The position numbers and the translations under genes are program-made. Below, one piece after another: positions 22,840 to 31,056 of a stretch of DNA of 64,000 nt (its first letter is position 1; each line of letters opens with the position of its first letter). The stretch is taken from NCBI GenBank assembly GCA_043783155.1, contig JAYVZS010000029.1, positions 35,556 through 99,555 of the forward strand. The letters run 5' to 3'. The notes under the pieces are model-generated. The model saw nothing but the letters and a program-made list of their open reading frames with translations. It had not been told where the DNA came from and made no database searches. This DNA comes from JAPLDA01 sp043783155 (lineage in GTDB: Bacteria; Bacteroidota; Bacteroidia; AKYH767-A; 2013-40CM-41-45).

Positions 22840-25212
22840 TTATTTTTTTCTTCTCTTCTTTTCTCCGTAAAATTGTGGGCTTTTTCGTGCCGGGCCTCGT
22901 TGTTTCACGTTTTTATTTCCGCCGCCGCTTCTTGTATCTCGTTTTTTGTCGCTAACCATCCTGCTGCCATCGCCGTTTACAATACGGAAGTCAATTTGTT
23001 TTCTCACGAGATCTGTGCGCACAATTTGAATCTTCACATTATCGCCAAGTTGGTATTTTCGTTTCGTGCGGCTTCCGGTTATGCAGTAGTTTGTTTCGTC
23101 AAATTCATAAAAGTCATCCTCAATATCACGCAGACGAATCATACCCTCACATTTGTTCTCAATAATCTCAACATAAATTCCCCACTCGGTTACGCCACTG
23201 ATGATGCCGTCAAATATTTCCCCGAGTTTGTCTTGTAAAAATTCCACCTGTTTGTATTTGATGGATGCACGCTCCGCTTCCGATGCGCGTATTTCCATTT
23301 GTGTGCTGTGCTTGCATTGTTTCTCCAGCAATTCAGCGTCAACACCCGCGCCGCCATTTTGGTAATGTTCAAGCAAACGATGAACAAGCACATCGGGATA
23401 TCGTCTGATGGGCGATGTGAAGTGCGTATAATAATCGAATGCCAATCCGTAGTGGCCGATATTTTCTGTGGTGTACAACGCTTTGCTCATCGTACGAATG
23501 GCAAGTTGTTCGAGAACATTTTGTTCTTTCTTTCCGCGCAGACTTTTCATTAAATCGTTGAGTGAGTGCGCAACCTCTTTGTCGTTGTCTGTCTTCAATT
23601 GATAACCCCACTTGCCAGCGAACTTCGCGAAGTTCAGCAACCGGTCGCTTACCGGCCCATCGTGAATACGATAAACGAACGGCCGTTTTTCTATCGTCAC
23701 AACCTCGGCTTGCGCTTTTGTCTTGATTCTTACATCTTGATTCTTGACTCTCGACTTCTTCCCGATCAACTCCGCCACCGACCGATTCGCAAGCAGCATG
23801 AACTCTTCAATAAGTTTGTTCGAGTCTTTATTTTCTTTCAGGAAAACACCGAGTGGTTTTCCTTTTTCGTCAAGTTTAAACTTTACTTCTAACTTTTCAA
23901 AAGCGATCGCGCCCTTTTTGAAACGTTCGGCGCGAAGTTTTTTCGCGAGATCATTCAGCGTCAAAATTTCTTCGACCAATTCTCCTTTGCCGGTTTCGAT
24001 TACCGCCTGCGCATCTTCATACGCAAAACGTTTATCAGAATGAATAACGGTTTTACCAATCCACTGATTGAGCACCTGAGCCCCTTCATTCATTTCGAAG
24101 ATGGCGGAGAAACACAATTTGTCTTCATTCGGTCGAAGCGAACAAACGCCATTCGATAATTTTTCCGGAAGCATGGGAATCACCCTGTCCACAAGATACA
24201 CTGACGTACCCCTGTCGTATGCTTCCTTATCTAATTGCGAAGACGGCCTTACATAATGTGAAACGTCCGCGATGTGAACACCAATTTCCCAATTGCCGTT
24301 TTGCAATTTCTGTATTGAAAGCGCGTCATCAAAATCTTTTGCGTCCGCGGGATCGATCGTGAACGTGGTGATGTTCCGAATGTCTTTTCGTTTTTTTATT
24401 TCAGCCGCATCGGGTTCAAGCGGAATTTGTTCCGCCTCCAATTCCACATGTTTCGGGAACTCAAGCGGGAAACCGAATTCCGAAAGAATGGAATTCATCT
24501 CTACATCGTTGTCGCCCGGCCAACCGAGCAGTCGCGTAATCTTACCGATCGGATTTTTTGTTCCTTTCGGCCAGTCAGAAATTTCTGCGATTACCTTTTG
24601 TCCATGTTGCGCTTCGCCGATCAGGTGTTGAGGAATAAAAATATCAACCAACATCTTGTTGCTGTCGGGCACCACAAAAGCATATTTACCAGAAAGCTGA
24701 ACGGTGCCTGCGAACTCTGTCTTGGCACGCTCAAGCACATCCACAACTTCGCCTTCGAGTCGCTGGTTTTTATGACGCGCATAGAGATAAATTTTTACAC
24801 GGTCTCCATTCAGCGCATTCTTCACATTGCTTGGAGCGATGAAAATATCATCTTCGTCATTCTCACTTAACAGGTAAGCGGCGCCACCGGAAGTAATGTC
24901 GATGATGCCTTCCATGTAAGCATGCTTGGGCTTCAGTTTGTAACTGCCGCGATCGGCTTCTATCAAGTCTCCTTTATCAACAAGCTGGTTGAGGAGAAAT
25001 TCAATTTCCTTTTTCAATTCACCGCTGATTCCATCCGATGTTACGTCGGGATTGACGAACTCTCGTATGTAAGAAATATAATTTTGCTTGAGTTGTTTTG
25101 CAAGCTGCTTGTGATTGAAGGTCTTGTTGGGATGACGGCTGAAGACCTTGAGCACCTCGTCCAGCACGAATTGCTGCGTCGGTTGCGCGGTTGATTTTGA
25201 TTTTTTACCCAT
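22840..25212 (-). CDS. rnr: Ribonuclease R
   Basis: A 3'-to-5' exoribonuclease that degrades structured RNA in the cytoplasm; 790 residues. An N-terminal winged-helix region (VLDEVLKVFSRHPNKTFNHKQ) is followed by OB cold-shock-like domains. The RNB catalytic domain has metal-binding aspartates in TIDPADAKDFDDALS at about residue 290. An S1 domain follows (FDGIISGVTEWGIYVEIIENK), and the C-terminus is basic and low-complexity. At about residues 485-508 the chain has an extra segment (KNQDVRIKTK) that looks like a repeat-derived insertion. The key RNB residues are present, so the enzyme is probably active. It has no close partner gene. Confidence 0.96.
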   Translation of the reverse strand: MGKKSKSTAQPTQQFVLDEVLKVFSRHPNKTFNHKQLAKQLKQNYISYIREFVNPDVTSDGISGELKKEIEFLLNQLVDKGDLIEADRGSYKLKPKHAYMEGIIDITSGGAAYLLSENDEDDIFIAPSNVKNALNGDRVKIYLYARHKNQRLEGEVVDVLERAKTEFAGTVQLSGKYAFVVPDSNKMLVDIFIPQHLIGEAQHGQKVIAEISDWPKGTKNPIGKITRLLGWPGDNDVEMNSILSEFGFPLEFPKHVELEAEQIPLEPDAAEIKKRKDIRNITTFTIDPADAKDFDDALSIQKLQNGNWEIGVHIADVSHYVRPSSQLDKEAYDRGTSVYLVDRVIPMLPEKLSNGVCSLRPNEDKLCFSAIFEMNEGAQVLNQWIGKTVIHSDKRFAYEDAQAVIETGKGELVEEILTLNDLAKKLRAERFKKGAIAFEKLEVKFKLDEKGKPLGVFLKENKDSNKLIEEFMLLANRSVAELIGKKSRVKNQDVRIKTKAQAEVVTIEKRPFVYRIHDGPVSDRLLNFAKFAGKWGYQLKTDNDKEVAHSLNDLMKSLRGKKEQNVLEQLAIRTMSKALYTTENIGHYGLAFDYYTHFTSPIRRYPDVLVHRLLEHYQNGGAGVDAELLEKQCKHSTQMEIRASEAERASIKYKQVEFLQDKLGEIFDGIISGVTEWGIYVEIIENKCEGMIRLRDIEDDFYEFDETNYCITGSRTKRKYQLGDNVKIQIVRTDLVRKQIDFRIVNGDGSRMVSDKKRDTRSGGGNKNVKQRGPARKSPQFYGEKKRRKK
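23690..23756. repeat. Repeat-like in-frame insertion within rnr
   Basis: TCTTGATTCTT occurs at 23721-23731 and 23735-23745, a 14-bp period, flanked by related units. On the coding strand it reads like GAATCAAGA words and encodes VKNQDVRIKTK between two conserved RNase R blocks (VAELIGKK and FVYRIHDGP). Confidence 0.55.
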
Positions 25213-25426
25213 CAGGGATTAATAATTTTTAGAAAGATAAAAATAGAATCTGAATTGCAATATAAAACAGGCTACTCTGAAATGTTATGAGTAGGGTACT
25301 GAAGAAATACGGGGTGAAAATTGTGAAAAAAACGTTTCAAAACTTTTAAGATAACGGGAATCGAGGGGGGTTCATTTTAGTTACTTTAGCGCAAACTAAT
25401 ATTCACTTTTACCAAACAAAAAAATC

Positions 25427-26326
25427 ATGGAAACACAGAATCCAAATCAAAAAAAGGGTGGAGGGACCCTTTGGATCATTTTACTTTTATTGTCGGTGAT
25501 ACTCAACATTTACCAATGGAGAAACCACTCAACCGAGATTACGGCTTTTGAGCAGAAGGTTGACACGCTCTACATCGAACGCACCAACTTTGAAAAGGAA
25601 CTGGTGGAAACACGTGCCGAGCTCAATAAATACCAGGGCATTTCTTCAAACCTCGATAGCTTGCTGAAAGAAGCCAATGGAAAAATTGACGAGGAGGAAA
25701 AAAAGCTTCGCAGTCTTACGCGTAAGGAGAGAAACGATGTTGAACTCAATAAGAAGCTTAAGGAACAACTGGCAGATCTGCAAACATTGCGCGATGACTA
25801 CCTTGGAAGAATTGATTCGTTGCTGATGGTGACAAAACAATTGCAGACAGACAAGGAACAATTGACAGGAACGGTTGAACATCTTTCCAAGAACTTGGAA
25901 ACAACGGTGGCCACAGCATCCATGTTGAAAACAGAATACATTAAGACCAAATCATACAAGCGTAAAAACAGCGGCAAGTTCGTTGAAACCGCAATGGCAA
26001 AACGAACACATAAACTCGAAGTGTGTTTTGATGTGTTGGATAACAAGATCGCGAAAGCGGGTGATAAAAATGTTTACCTGAAAATTACAGAACCGGGCGG
26101 TAAGCCAATCGGAAATAAGGGATCGGGCTCATCATCGTTCAAAACCGCTGGCGGTGAAGAGGTGATGTATGCTTCAACCACAACCATTAATTACACGGGA
26201 GCCAAGCAGAACGTATGTCTTAACTATGAAGAGAAGGAAGACAAGATGTTTCCTCCGGGAACATACCTGCTCGAAGTGTATGTTGATGGTAACCTGAGCG
26301 GAGCAAGCTCTTATGTGCTGAAGTAA
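25427..26326 (+). CDS. Membrane-anchored coiled-coil protein
   Basis: A 299-residue protein. A short Gln/Lys/Gly-rich cytoplasmic N-terminus is followed by one membrane span (TLWIILLLLSVILNIYQW), then a coiled coil over about residues 40-170, and a C-terminal beta domain (LEVCFDVLDNKIAKAGDKNVYLKI, YLLEVYVDGNLSGASSYVL). The beta domain is probably in the periplasm. The layout is common in Bacteroidota hypothetical proteins. No catalytic motif was seen, so a structural or envelope role is possible. It has its own terminator downstream. It could be co-regulated with neither neighbour, as both are on the other strand. Confidence 0.85.
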   Translation: METQNPNQKKGGGTLWIILLLLSVILNIYQWRNHSTEITAFEQKVDTLYIERTNFEKELVETRAELNKYQGISSNLDSLLKEANGKIDEEEKKLRSLTRKERNDVELNKKLKEQLADLQTLRDDYLGRIDSLLMVTKQLQTDKEQLTGTVEHLSKNLETTVATASMLKTEYIKTKSYKRKNSGKFVETAMAKRTHKLEVCFDVLDNKIAKAGDKNVYLKITEPGGKPIGNKGSGSSSFKTAGGEEVMYASTTTINYTGAKQNVCLNYEEKEDKMFPPGTYLLEVYVDGNLSGASSYVLK

Positions 26327-26343
26327 AAATAAAATTTTATGAA

Positions 26344-26383
26344 GAAACCCTTCTTGTCAATTTGCAGGAGGGGTTTCTTTTTT
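26344..26383. terminator. Rho-independent terminator between convergent genes
   Basis: Stem GAAACCC/GGGTTTC (26344-26350 and 26371-26377), extended by imperfect pairs, followed by TTTTTT. It serves the coiled-coil gene and lies against the thioredoxin gene stop. Confidence 0.8.
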
Positions 26384-26675
26384 AAATGAGATTATCGAAG
26401 ATTCTGATCAAAGAAGGCGCGGTATCAAAACCACGCATGCGCCAGATTTCTTTTCCGTTTTTTAAAAGCATGAGCGTGGGAACGCTCATCACATGCTGTT
26501 CCCGCGCAACATCGGGCATTTCGTCAATATCAACTTTCTGAAGAATAATTTTCCCCGAATAATTTTTGATGACGTCATCGAGAATCGGCTCCACCCACTT
26601 ACAGGGTTCGCACCAGGTTGCGTAAAAGTCAACCAATACGAATTGTCCGGACGAATCGGTTTCTGAAAAATTCAT
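26382..26675 (-). CDS. Thioredoxin-fold protein
   Basis: A 97-residue cytoplasmic thioredoxin. The active site WCEPC (Cys22 and Cys25) follows FVLVDFYATW, and the cis-proline loop is VMSVPTLMLLKNGKEI. It reduces disulfides or persulfides. It lies 39 bp after the MBL-rhodanese gene in the same direction, which is consistent with handling protein persulfides. It is a little short at the N-terminus compared with classic TrxA (about 105-110), and the CEPC rather than CGPC dipeptide differs from housekeeping thioredoxin. It may therefore be the specialised partner of this cluster. Confidence 0.92.
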   Translation of the reverse strand: MNFSETDSSGQFVLVDFYATWCEPCKWVEPILDDVIKNYSGKIILQKVDIDEMPDVAREQHVMSVPTLMLLKNGKEIWRMRGFDTAPSLIRIFDNLI

Positions 26676-26714
26676 TTGCGAAAGAAAAAATTTTATACAG
26701 TGAAAACGAAAAAA

Positions 26715-28112
26715 CTAATCCGTAATTAAATTAGCGGGAACCCCCGTTTCAACGGGAACATTTGTCTGCTTAATTTTTCCCCAACCACCGGATACATTTA
26801 TAATGTTGTTGAACCCGTTTGCCTTGAGAATGCTTGCCGCAATCACGGAACGATAGCCGCCTGCGCAATGAACATACAACGTCTCGTCTTTATCAAGGGA
26901 ATTCAGACTGACCGGAAGCGCAGCAAGAGGAATAACCGTTGCGTTTTTAATATGCCCGCTTTCCGCTTCCGAAATTTTCCGAACATCTAAAACAGAAACG
27001 CCATCAGCAACAGATTGTGCAAAAGAGAAGGCATCAACAGAAGCGATAGTGTCTATCGGTTTGCCCGCGTTTTTCCAGGCATCAAAACCACCGGCAAGAA
27101 ATCCCTTTATATTTTCGTAACCGACACGGGCAAGACGGAGAATGGATTCTTCTTCTGTGCCGTTATCGCAAACAACAATCAATGATTTATTAATGTCAAT
27201 CAATGTCCCAACCCAAATCGCAAACATGCCATCAAGGCCAATGTGTAACGAACCCTTCACAAACCCTTTTTCAAAAACATGGTTGACGCGTGTGTCAAGA
27301 ACCAGCGCACCGTTTTTAATTTCGCGTTCGAAAGCATCAACAGGTATCGACACCACATTTTTTTTCATAACATCATCAATCGCATCATAGCCCTGTTTAT
27401 TAATTCTTGCATCGCTAAAAAAATATGCAGGCGGAGGAAGCAAACCTTCCGTCAGTTCTTTCACCAACGCATCTTTGCTGGTTGCAAGCAAGGCATAGTT
27501 GGTTTTCTTCTGGTGTCCGATGGTGCTCCACGTTTCTTTTCCCATACTTTTTCCGCAGGCCGATCCGGGACCGTGCGCAGGATACACCAGCACCTCATCA
27601 GGAAGAATTTTTATTTTGTTGTTTAATGAATCATACATCATTCCAGCCAATTCTTCTTTAGTTATTTTTCCATCCAACAAATCGGGACGGCCTACATCAC
27701 CCACAAATAAAGTGTCGCCGGTGAATATGCAGTATTCCTGGTAGCTTTCATCAAGCAATAAATAACAGGTTGATTCGGGAGTGTGACCGGGTGTATGGAT
27801 GGCGCGAAGAGTGGTGTCACCGATTTTAAACTCTTCACCGTCTTTTGCATTGTACGATTTGTAATTTGTTTCTGCGAGAGGGCCGAAAACAATTTGTGCT
27901 CCGGTTTTTTTTGCAAGATCAATATGACCGGAAATAAAGTCAGCGTGAAAATGCGTTTCGAAAACATATTTGATTTTTGTTCCGCGCTGTTTCGCTAATT
28001 CAAGATAGGGCTCTGACTCACGAATCGGATCAATGATTGCGGCTTCACCGTTCGATTCGATGTAATAAGCCGCCTCTGCGAGACAATTGGTGTAAAGTTG
28101 TTGAACGTACAT
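26715..28112 (-). CDS. Persulfide dioxygenase-like MBL protein with two rhodanese domains
   Basis: A 465-residue cytoplasmic protein. Residues about 1-240 are a metallo-beta-lactamase domain (ETHFHADFISGH, HTPGHTPES, FTGDTLF), the ETHE1-like arrangement that oxidises persulfides to sulfite using iron and oxygen. Two rhodanese domains follow. In the first the Cys lies in VVCDNGTEEES; the second has the classic loop YVHCAGGYRS. Such fusions transfer sulfane sulfur between proteins and thiols (compare CstB). The gene lies between a TSUP exporter and a thioredoxin on one strand. Together they make a likely sulfide/persulfide detoxification unit with sulfite export. Confidence 0.92.
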   Translation of the reverse strand: MYVQQLYTNCLAEAAYYIESNGEAAIIDPIRESEPYLELAKQRGTKIKYVFETHFHADFISGHIDLAKKTGAQIVFGPLAETNYKSYNAKDGEEFKIGDTTLRAIHTPGHTPESTCYLLLDESYQEYCIFTGDTLFVGDVGRPDLLDGKITKEELAGMMYDSLNNKIKILPDEVLVYPAHGPGSACGKSMGKETWSTIGHQKKTNYALLATSKDALVKELTEGLLPPPAYFFSDARINKQGYDAIDDVMKKNVVSIPVDAFEREIKNGALVLDTRVNHVFEKGFVKGSLHIGLDGMFAIWVGTLIDINKSLIVVCDNGTEEESILRLARVGYENIKGFLAGGFDAWKNAGKPIDTIASVDAFSFAQSVADGVSVLDVRKISEAESGHIKNATVIPLAALPVSLNSLDKDETLYVHCAGGYRSVIAASILKANGFNNIINVSGGWGKIKQTNVPVETGVPANLITD

Positions 28113-28211
28113 GTTTTTAGTTGTTGGTAATTTAGTTCAGGATTCGGAAATTTTGTCTACCAGCGTTTTCTCTCTCCGAACGAATTACTTCCCGCTTTAT
28201 AATTTATAGGG

Positions 28212-28219
28212 CAAAGGTA
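28212..28219 (-). promoter_or_regulatory. Probable promoter -7 element for the MBL-rhodanese gene
   Basis: Minus-strand TACCTTTG matches TAnnTTTG, about 100 nt before the MBL-rhodanese ATG. It overlaps a GGGCAAA...TTTGCCC inverted repeat (28209-28215 / 28225-28231), which may be an operator or a TSUP terminator stem. Confidence 0.4.
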
Positions 28220-28237
28220 GGGCTTTTGCCCGAAGGA

Positions 28238-29038
28238 TTATTGAAAAAACAGTTCACGGATTACAATGTAGCAGCCCATTGCGAGTACAAACCACCCGAA
28301 CAGCGGCTTTAGACGAGGTGCGGGAATGAAACGGGCGATGTTGCTTCCGAGGATAATTCCGGCAATCGAAAATGCGCAGAACTTGAACAGGAACACCCAG
28401 TCAATCACGTTTTGATTGTGCAAATCTCCAATGAAACCAACAAATGCATTGGTGGCAATGATAACAAGGGATGTTCCAACCGCCATCCTAATCGGCACGC
28501 GGGCAAATAGAACAAGCGAAGGAATGATAAGAAACCCTCCGCCAACACTTACCAATCCTGTAATGGCGCCAACAAGAAATCCCTGGAACAGAATCATCGA
28601 ATAATTGAATTCCCCGTTTGTCGCTTTATCCGCATCCTCATATTTTTTATTTCGGATCATGGAGTATGCGGCAGATATCATAAGCACGGCAAACACCAGC
28701 ATAATAAAAACCTCTTTGCTCATGACGAAGCTACCTGATCGAAAAATAACGGCAGGAATTAACGGCAACAGAAATCGTCGCACAATGTATACCGAGAGAA
28801 AGGATGGCAATGCAAATGCGATAGCTGTTTTGTAATCCACCAGTCCTTTTCTCATGTAGCTGAATGAGCCGGTCAAACTCGTTAACCCAACAATGAAAAG
28901 CGAATATCCCGTTGCGACAATCGGATTGAGGTGCACGAGATATACAAGAACGGGAACGGTAAGAATGGACCCACCGCTGCCAAAGACGCCAAGCGTTAAA
29001 CCAATGATGACAGCACACACATATCCAAAAAATTCCAT
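28238..29038 (-). CDS. TSUP-family (TauE/SafE) membrane exporter
   Basis: A 266-residue inner-membrane protein with about eight helices. The TSUP signature repeats are visible in GLTLGVFGSGGSILTVPVLVYLV and GLVSVGGGFLIIPSLVLF. The family exports sulfite, sulfonates and related anions. It lies 126 bp upstream of the MBL-rhodanese gene on the same strand. That context favours sulfite, the product of persulfide dioxygenase, as substrate; this is inference. A TAnnTTTG match lies just upstream. Confidence 0.88.
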   Translation of the reverse strand: MEFFGYVCAVIIGLTLGVFGSGGSILTVPVLVYLVHLNPIVATGYSLFIVGLTSLTGSFSYMRKGLVDYKTAIAFALPSFLSVYIVRRFLLPLIPAVIFRSGSFVMSKEVFIMLVFAVLMISAAYSMIRNKKYEDADKATNGEFNYSMILFQGFLVGAITGLVSVGGGFLIIPSLVLFARVPIRMAVGTSLVIIATNAFVGFIGDLHNQNVIDWVFLFKFCAFSIAGIILGSNIARFIPAPRLKPLFGWFVLAMGCYIVIRELFFQ

Positions 29039-29084
29039 TCGTGTTTTTAAAAGTGGTGAGAAAGACGAATTTGTTTAGGGGTGA

Positions 29085-29092
29085 CAAATATA
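29085..29092 (-). promoter_or_regulatory. Probable promoter -7 element for the TSUP gene
   Basis: Minus-strand TATATTTG fits TAnnTTTG, about 47 nt upstream of the TSUP ATG. A TTTG lies about 23 nt further upstream (forward CAAA at 29116-29119), slightly longer than the usual spacing. Confidence 0.45.
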
Positions 29093-29146
29093 GGTTCTTG
29101 CCGATGATGTAGAAACAAAATCTCCTGGGTGTTTATTTCCCGAAAA

Positions 29147-30376
29147 TTACTTCAGCTCGTCCAATGTTTTTTGCGCATTCGGTTTGTATTCGCTGTTGCC
29201 GTGCGATAAATCCTCCAACAGTTTTTTTGCCTTTGAAGTTTTATTTTTTTTAAGATAAGCCAGAGATAAATACCATTTGGCGGCATCCAAAAATTTGTTG
29301 GGAGAATTTTTAACAACTGATTCAAGCAGGTTGATCGCAACCGCGTCTTGGTTCCGGCTTAATTGTGAAACACCACAATAGAAAAGGGCTTCGGTATTAC
29401 CGGGTTCTTTCTTTAGTACTTGTTGAAGAACTGTAACGGCAGCCGAGTAATTTTTTTCTTCGTATTGTTTGATGCCGGCTTTAATCAACACAATTTGTCC
29501 GGAACGTAAGCTGTCGACCACAACCGCCGATTCAAAAGTAGCAGAAGCGGGCATCTGCGCTTCCGACTTTTTCTCTTTCGCCGCTGCGGATTGAGCCAAG
29601 GCATACTGTTCCTCCCGCAATTGTTTTGTATCGTCGGCGTTTTTTGAAAGCACCTCGACGTCTTTTGATTCATCGGACACGGTTTTTTTTGTTGCTTTTA
29701 TTTCATTGATAGCAACCGATTTGTCGTAACCGGCCGCAGGCGCGGTGGTTGAAACATCTTTTCTTTTCGTTTCATCTGCGGTCGACGGTTGCGAACTAAC
29801 AGCACCCTGTCCTGTTTTAGAAGTTGTAATGGTTTGAACAGTTGAATCATCAAATGGTGTTTTCTCAGCATTTCCTTTCTTGGAAAATTTTTTCTCATTC
29901 TTAAAACTGCCGGTTGATATTTTTTCATGGTTATTCATGATCTTCTGTTCTTCTTGGGGGACAGTCGCGCCAGGAGAAACGAAATGAGAAGTGTCTCGGT
30001 AAGGTTCAAAATTTTCCGTAAAAACTTTTTCTGATTTTTTCATGGATTGCAGATAATAAAACCCGCCTCCAAACAGCGCAACGAGAGCGATAACAGCAGC
30101 GATCCGGTACACTCGTTTAAGCTGAATTATTTTTCCTCCTGAACGGTTAACACGGTAATTAATTCTTTGATCCAGTTTATTCAAATCTGTCCGAACGTTT
30201 GGAAAGCCCATAGCCGAAAGCCCTTCAAGAGCCTCGCTGCAGAATTCACAATCGAGCAAATGCTTTTCAACATGATGTTGATCCGAAGGAATTAATGTAC
30301 CTTCGAGATAGTTCAGTAACATTTCTTCTGAAATGCATTCGCTGTTGTTCAATATGTTGTCGAGTTTATCCCGCAT
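29147..30376 (-). CDS. Zinc-finger anti-sigma factor with TPR periplasmic domain
   Basis: A 409-residue single-span membrane protein. The cytoplasmic N-terminus carries an HxxxCxxC zinc-binding site (VEKHLLDCEFCSEAL), the anti-sigma ZAS fold. A membrane helix (VYRIAAVIALVALFGGGFYYL) at about residues 88-108 follows. The periplasmic part has a long low-complexity linker and ends with a TPR-like array (EEKNYSAAVTVLQQVLKKEP, KNKTSKAKKLLEDL). It overlaps the sigma gene stop by 11 bp, so the pair are co-translated. The TPR end may bind an envelope signal. The signal is unknown. Confidence 0.88.
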   Translation of the reverse strand: MRDKLDNILNNSECISEEMLLNYLEGTLIPSDQHHVEKHLLDCEFCSEALEGLSAMGFPNVRTDLNKLDQRINYRVNRSGGKIIQLKRVYRIAAVIALVALFGGGFYYLQSMKKSEKVFTENFEPYRDTSHFVSPGATVPQEEQKIMNNHEKISTGSFKNEKKFSKKGNAEKTPFDDSTVQTITTSKTGQGAVSSQPSTADETKRKDVSTTAPAAGYDKSVAINEIKATKKTVSDESKDVEVLSKNADDTKQLREEQYALAQSAAAKEKKSEAQMPASATFESAVVVDSLRSGQIVLIKAGIKQYEEKNYSAAVTVLQQVLKKEPGNTEALFYCGVSQLSRNQDAVAINLLESVVKNSPNKFLDAAKWYLSLAYLKKNKTSKAKKLLEDLSHGNSEYKPNAQKTLDELK

Positions 30377-31028
30377 GTTTTTTCTCCATCATGATTTTGA
30401 GGTTTCTCTTTCCGTTCTGGATAAAACTTTTCACCTGTAACATGGAATACCCGGTGAGTTCCGAAACCTGCTGATATGATTTTTCCTCAAGGTAAAATAA
30501 TTCAATACACCTTTTCTGAACGTTGTTTAAATGTTGGATGGCTTCTTCAAGTCGTTGAAGTGTGTTCTCTTTTTCAACGTTGTGATCCGGATGCCAGAGC
30601 GCATTCATTTCCACAACATCCATGGATTCATCAACAGGAGCAGCGGACTGATAGCCCCGCGATTTATTTTTCCGGATGATCATCAGGCAATGGTTTTTAG
30701 AAACCGTATGCAGCCATGCTTTGAAGTTATCGATGTTATGTTTCTTCAGATCAACAATTAACTTTTCAAAGATCTGCATGACGGCATCTTTGCTTTCGTC
30801 CGGATCCCGCAAGTATTTCAGACACACGCCATAAACGAGATGTTTGTATCGCCTGAACAAAATACCGACTACGGAAGTTTCATGTTGCGCTTTATAAAGC
30901 GCAAGGAGATCAAGGTCGCTGAGTTGGTTATCGTCGGGATGAATAGTCAAGGCAAAAATGTAATCCACAAGATTGCGAAATATTTTTGAAAAAACGATCA
31001 TTCTAAAACATTGCAAATTTTTTTCCAT
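30366..31028 (-). CDS. ECF-type RNA polymerase sigma factor
   Basis: Up to 220 residues, cytoplasmic. The region 2 helix is YKHLVYGVCLKYLRDPDESKDAVMQIFEKLI with FKAWLHTVSKNHCLMIIRKN. Region 4 is LNNVQKRCIELFYLEEKSYQQVSELTGYSMLQVKSFIQNGKRNLKI. Conserved homology begins near DLDLLALYKAQH, so the true start may be a later ATG (31001) or TTG (30949) rather than the ATG at 31028. It is paired with the anti-sigma factor downstream. It is divergent from the 488-aa secreted protein gene, a possible regulon member. Confidence 0.9.
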   Translation of the reverse strand: MEKNLQCFRMIVFSKIFRNLVDYIFALTIHPDDNQLSDLDLLALYKAQHETSVVGILFRRYKHLVYGVCLKYLRDPDESKDAVMQIFEKLIVDLKKHNIDNFKAWLHTVSKNHCLMIIRKNKSRGYQSAAPVDESMDVVEMNALWHPDHNVEKENTLQRLEEAIQHLNNVQKRCIELFYLEEKSYQQVSELTGYSMLQVKSFIQNGKRNLKIMMEKKHAG

Positions 31029-31056
31029 ATTTACCGTCGAACCAAACTCCGATCCA

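Noticed and set aside
25288..25350. Tiny basic frame (about 20 residues) before the coiled-coil gene
   Set aside because: Too short, no coupling to a neighbour, no hydrophobic or conserved pattern.
30973..31056. Earlier ATG for the 488-aa secreted protein
   Set aside because: It would overlap the sigma gene and bury the signal peptide behind 28 residues.
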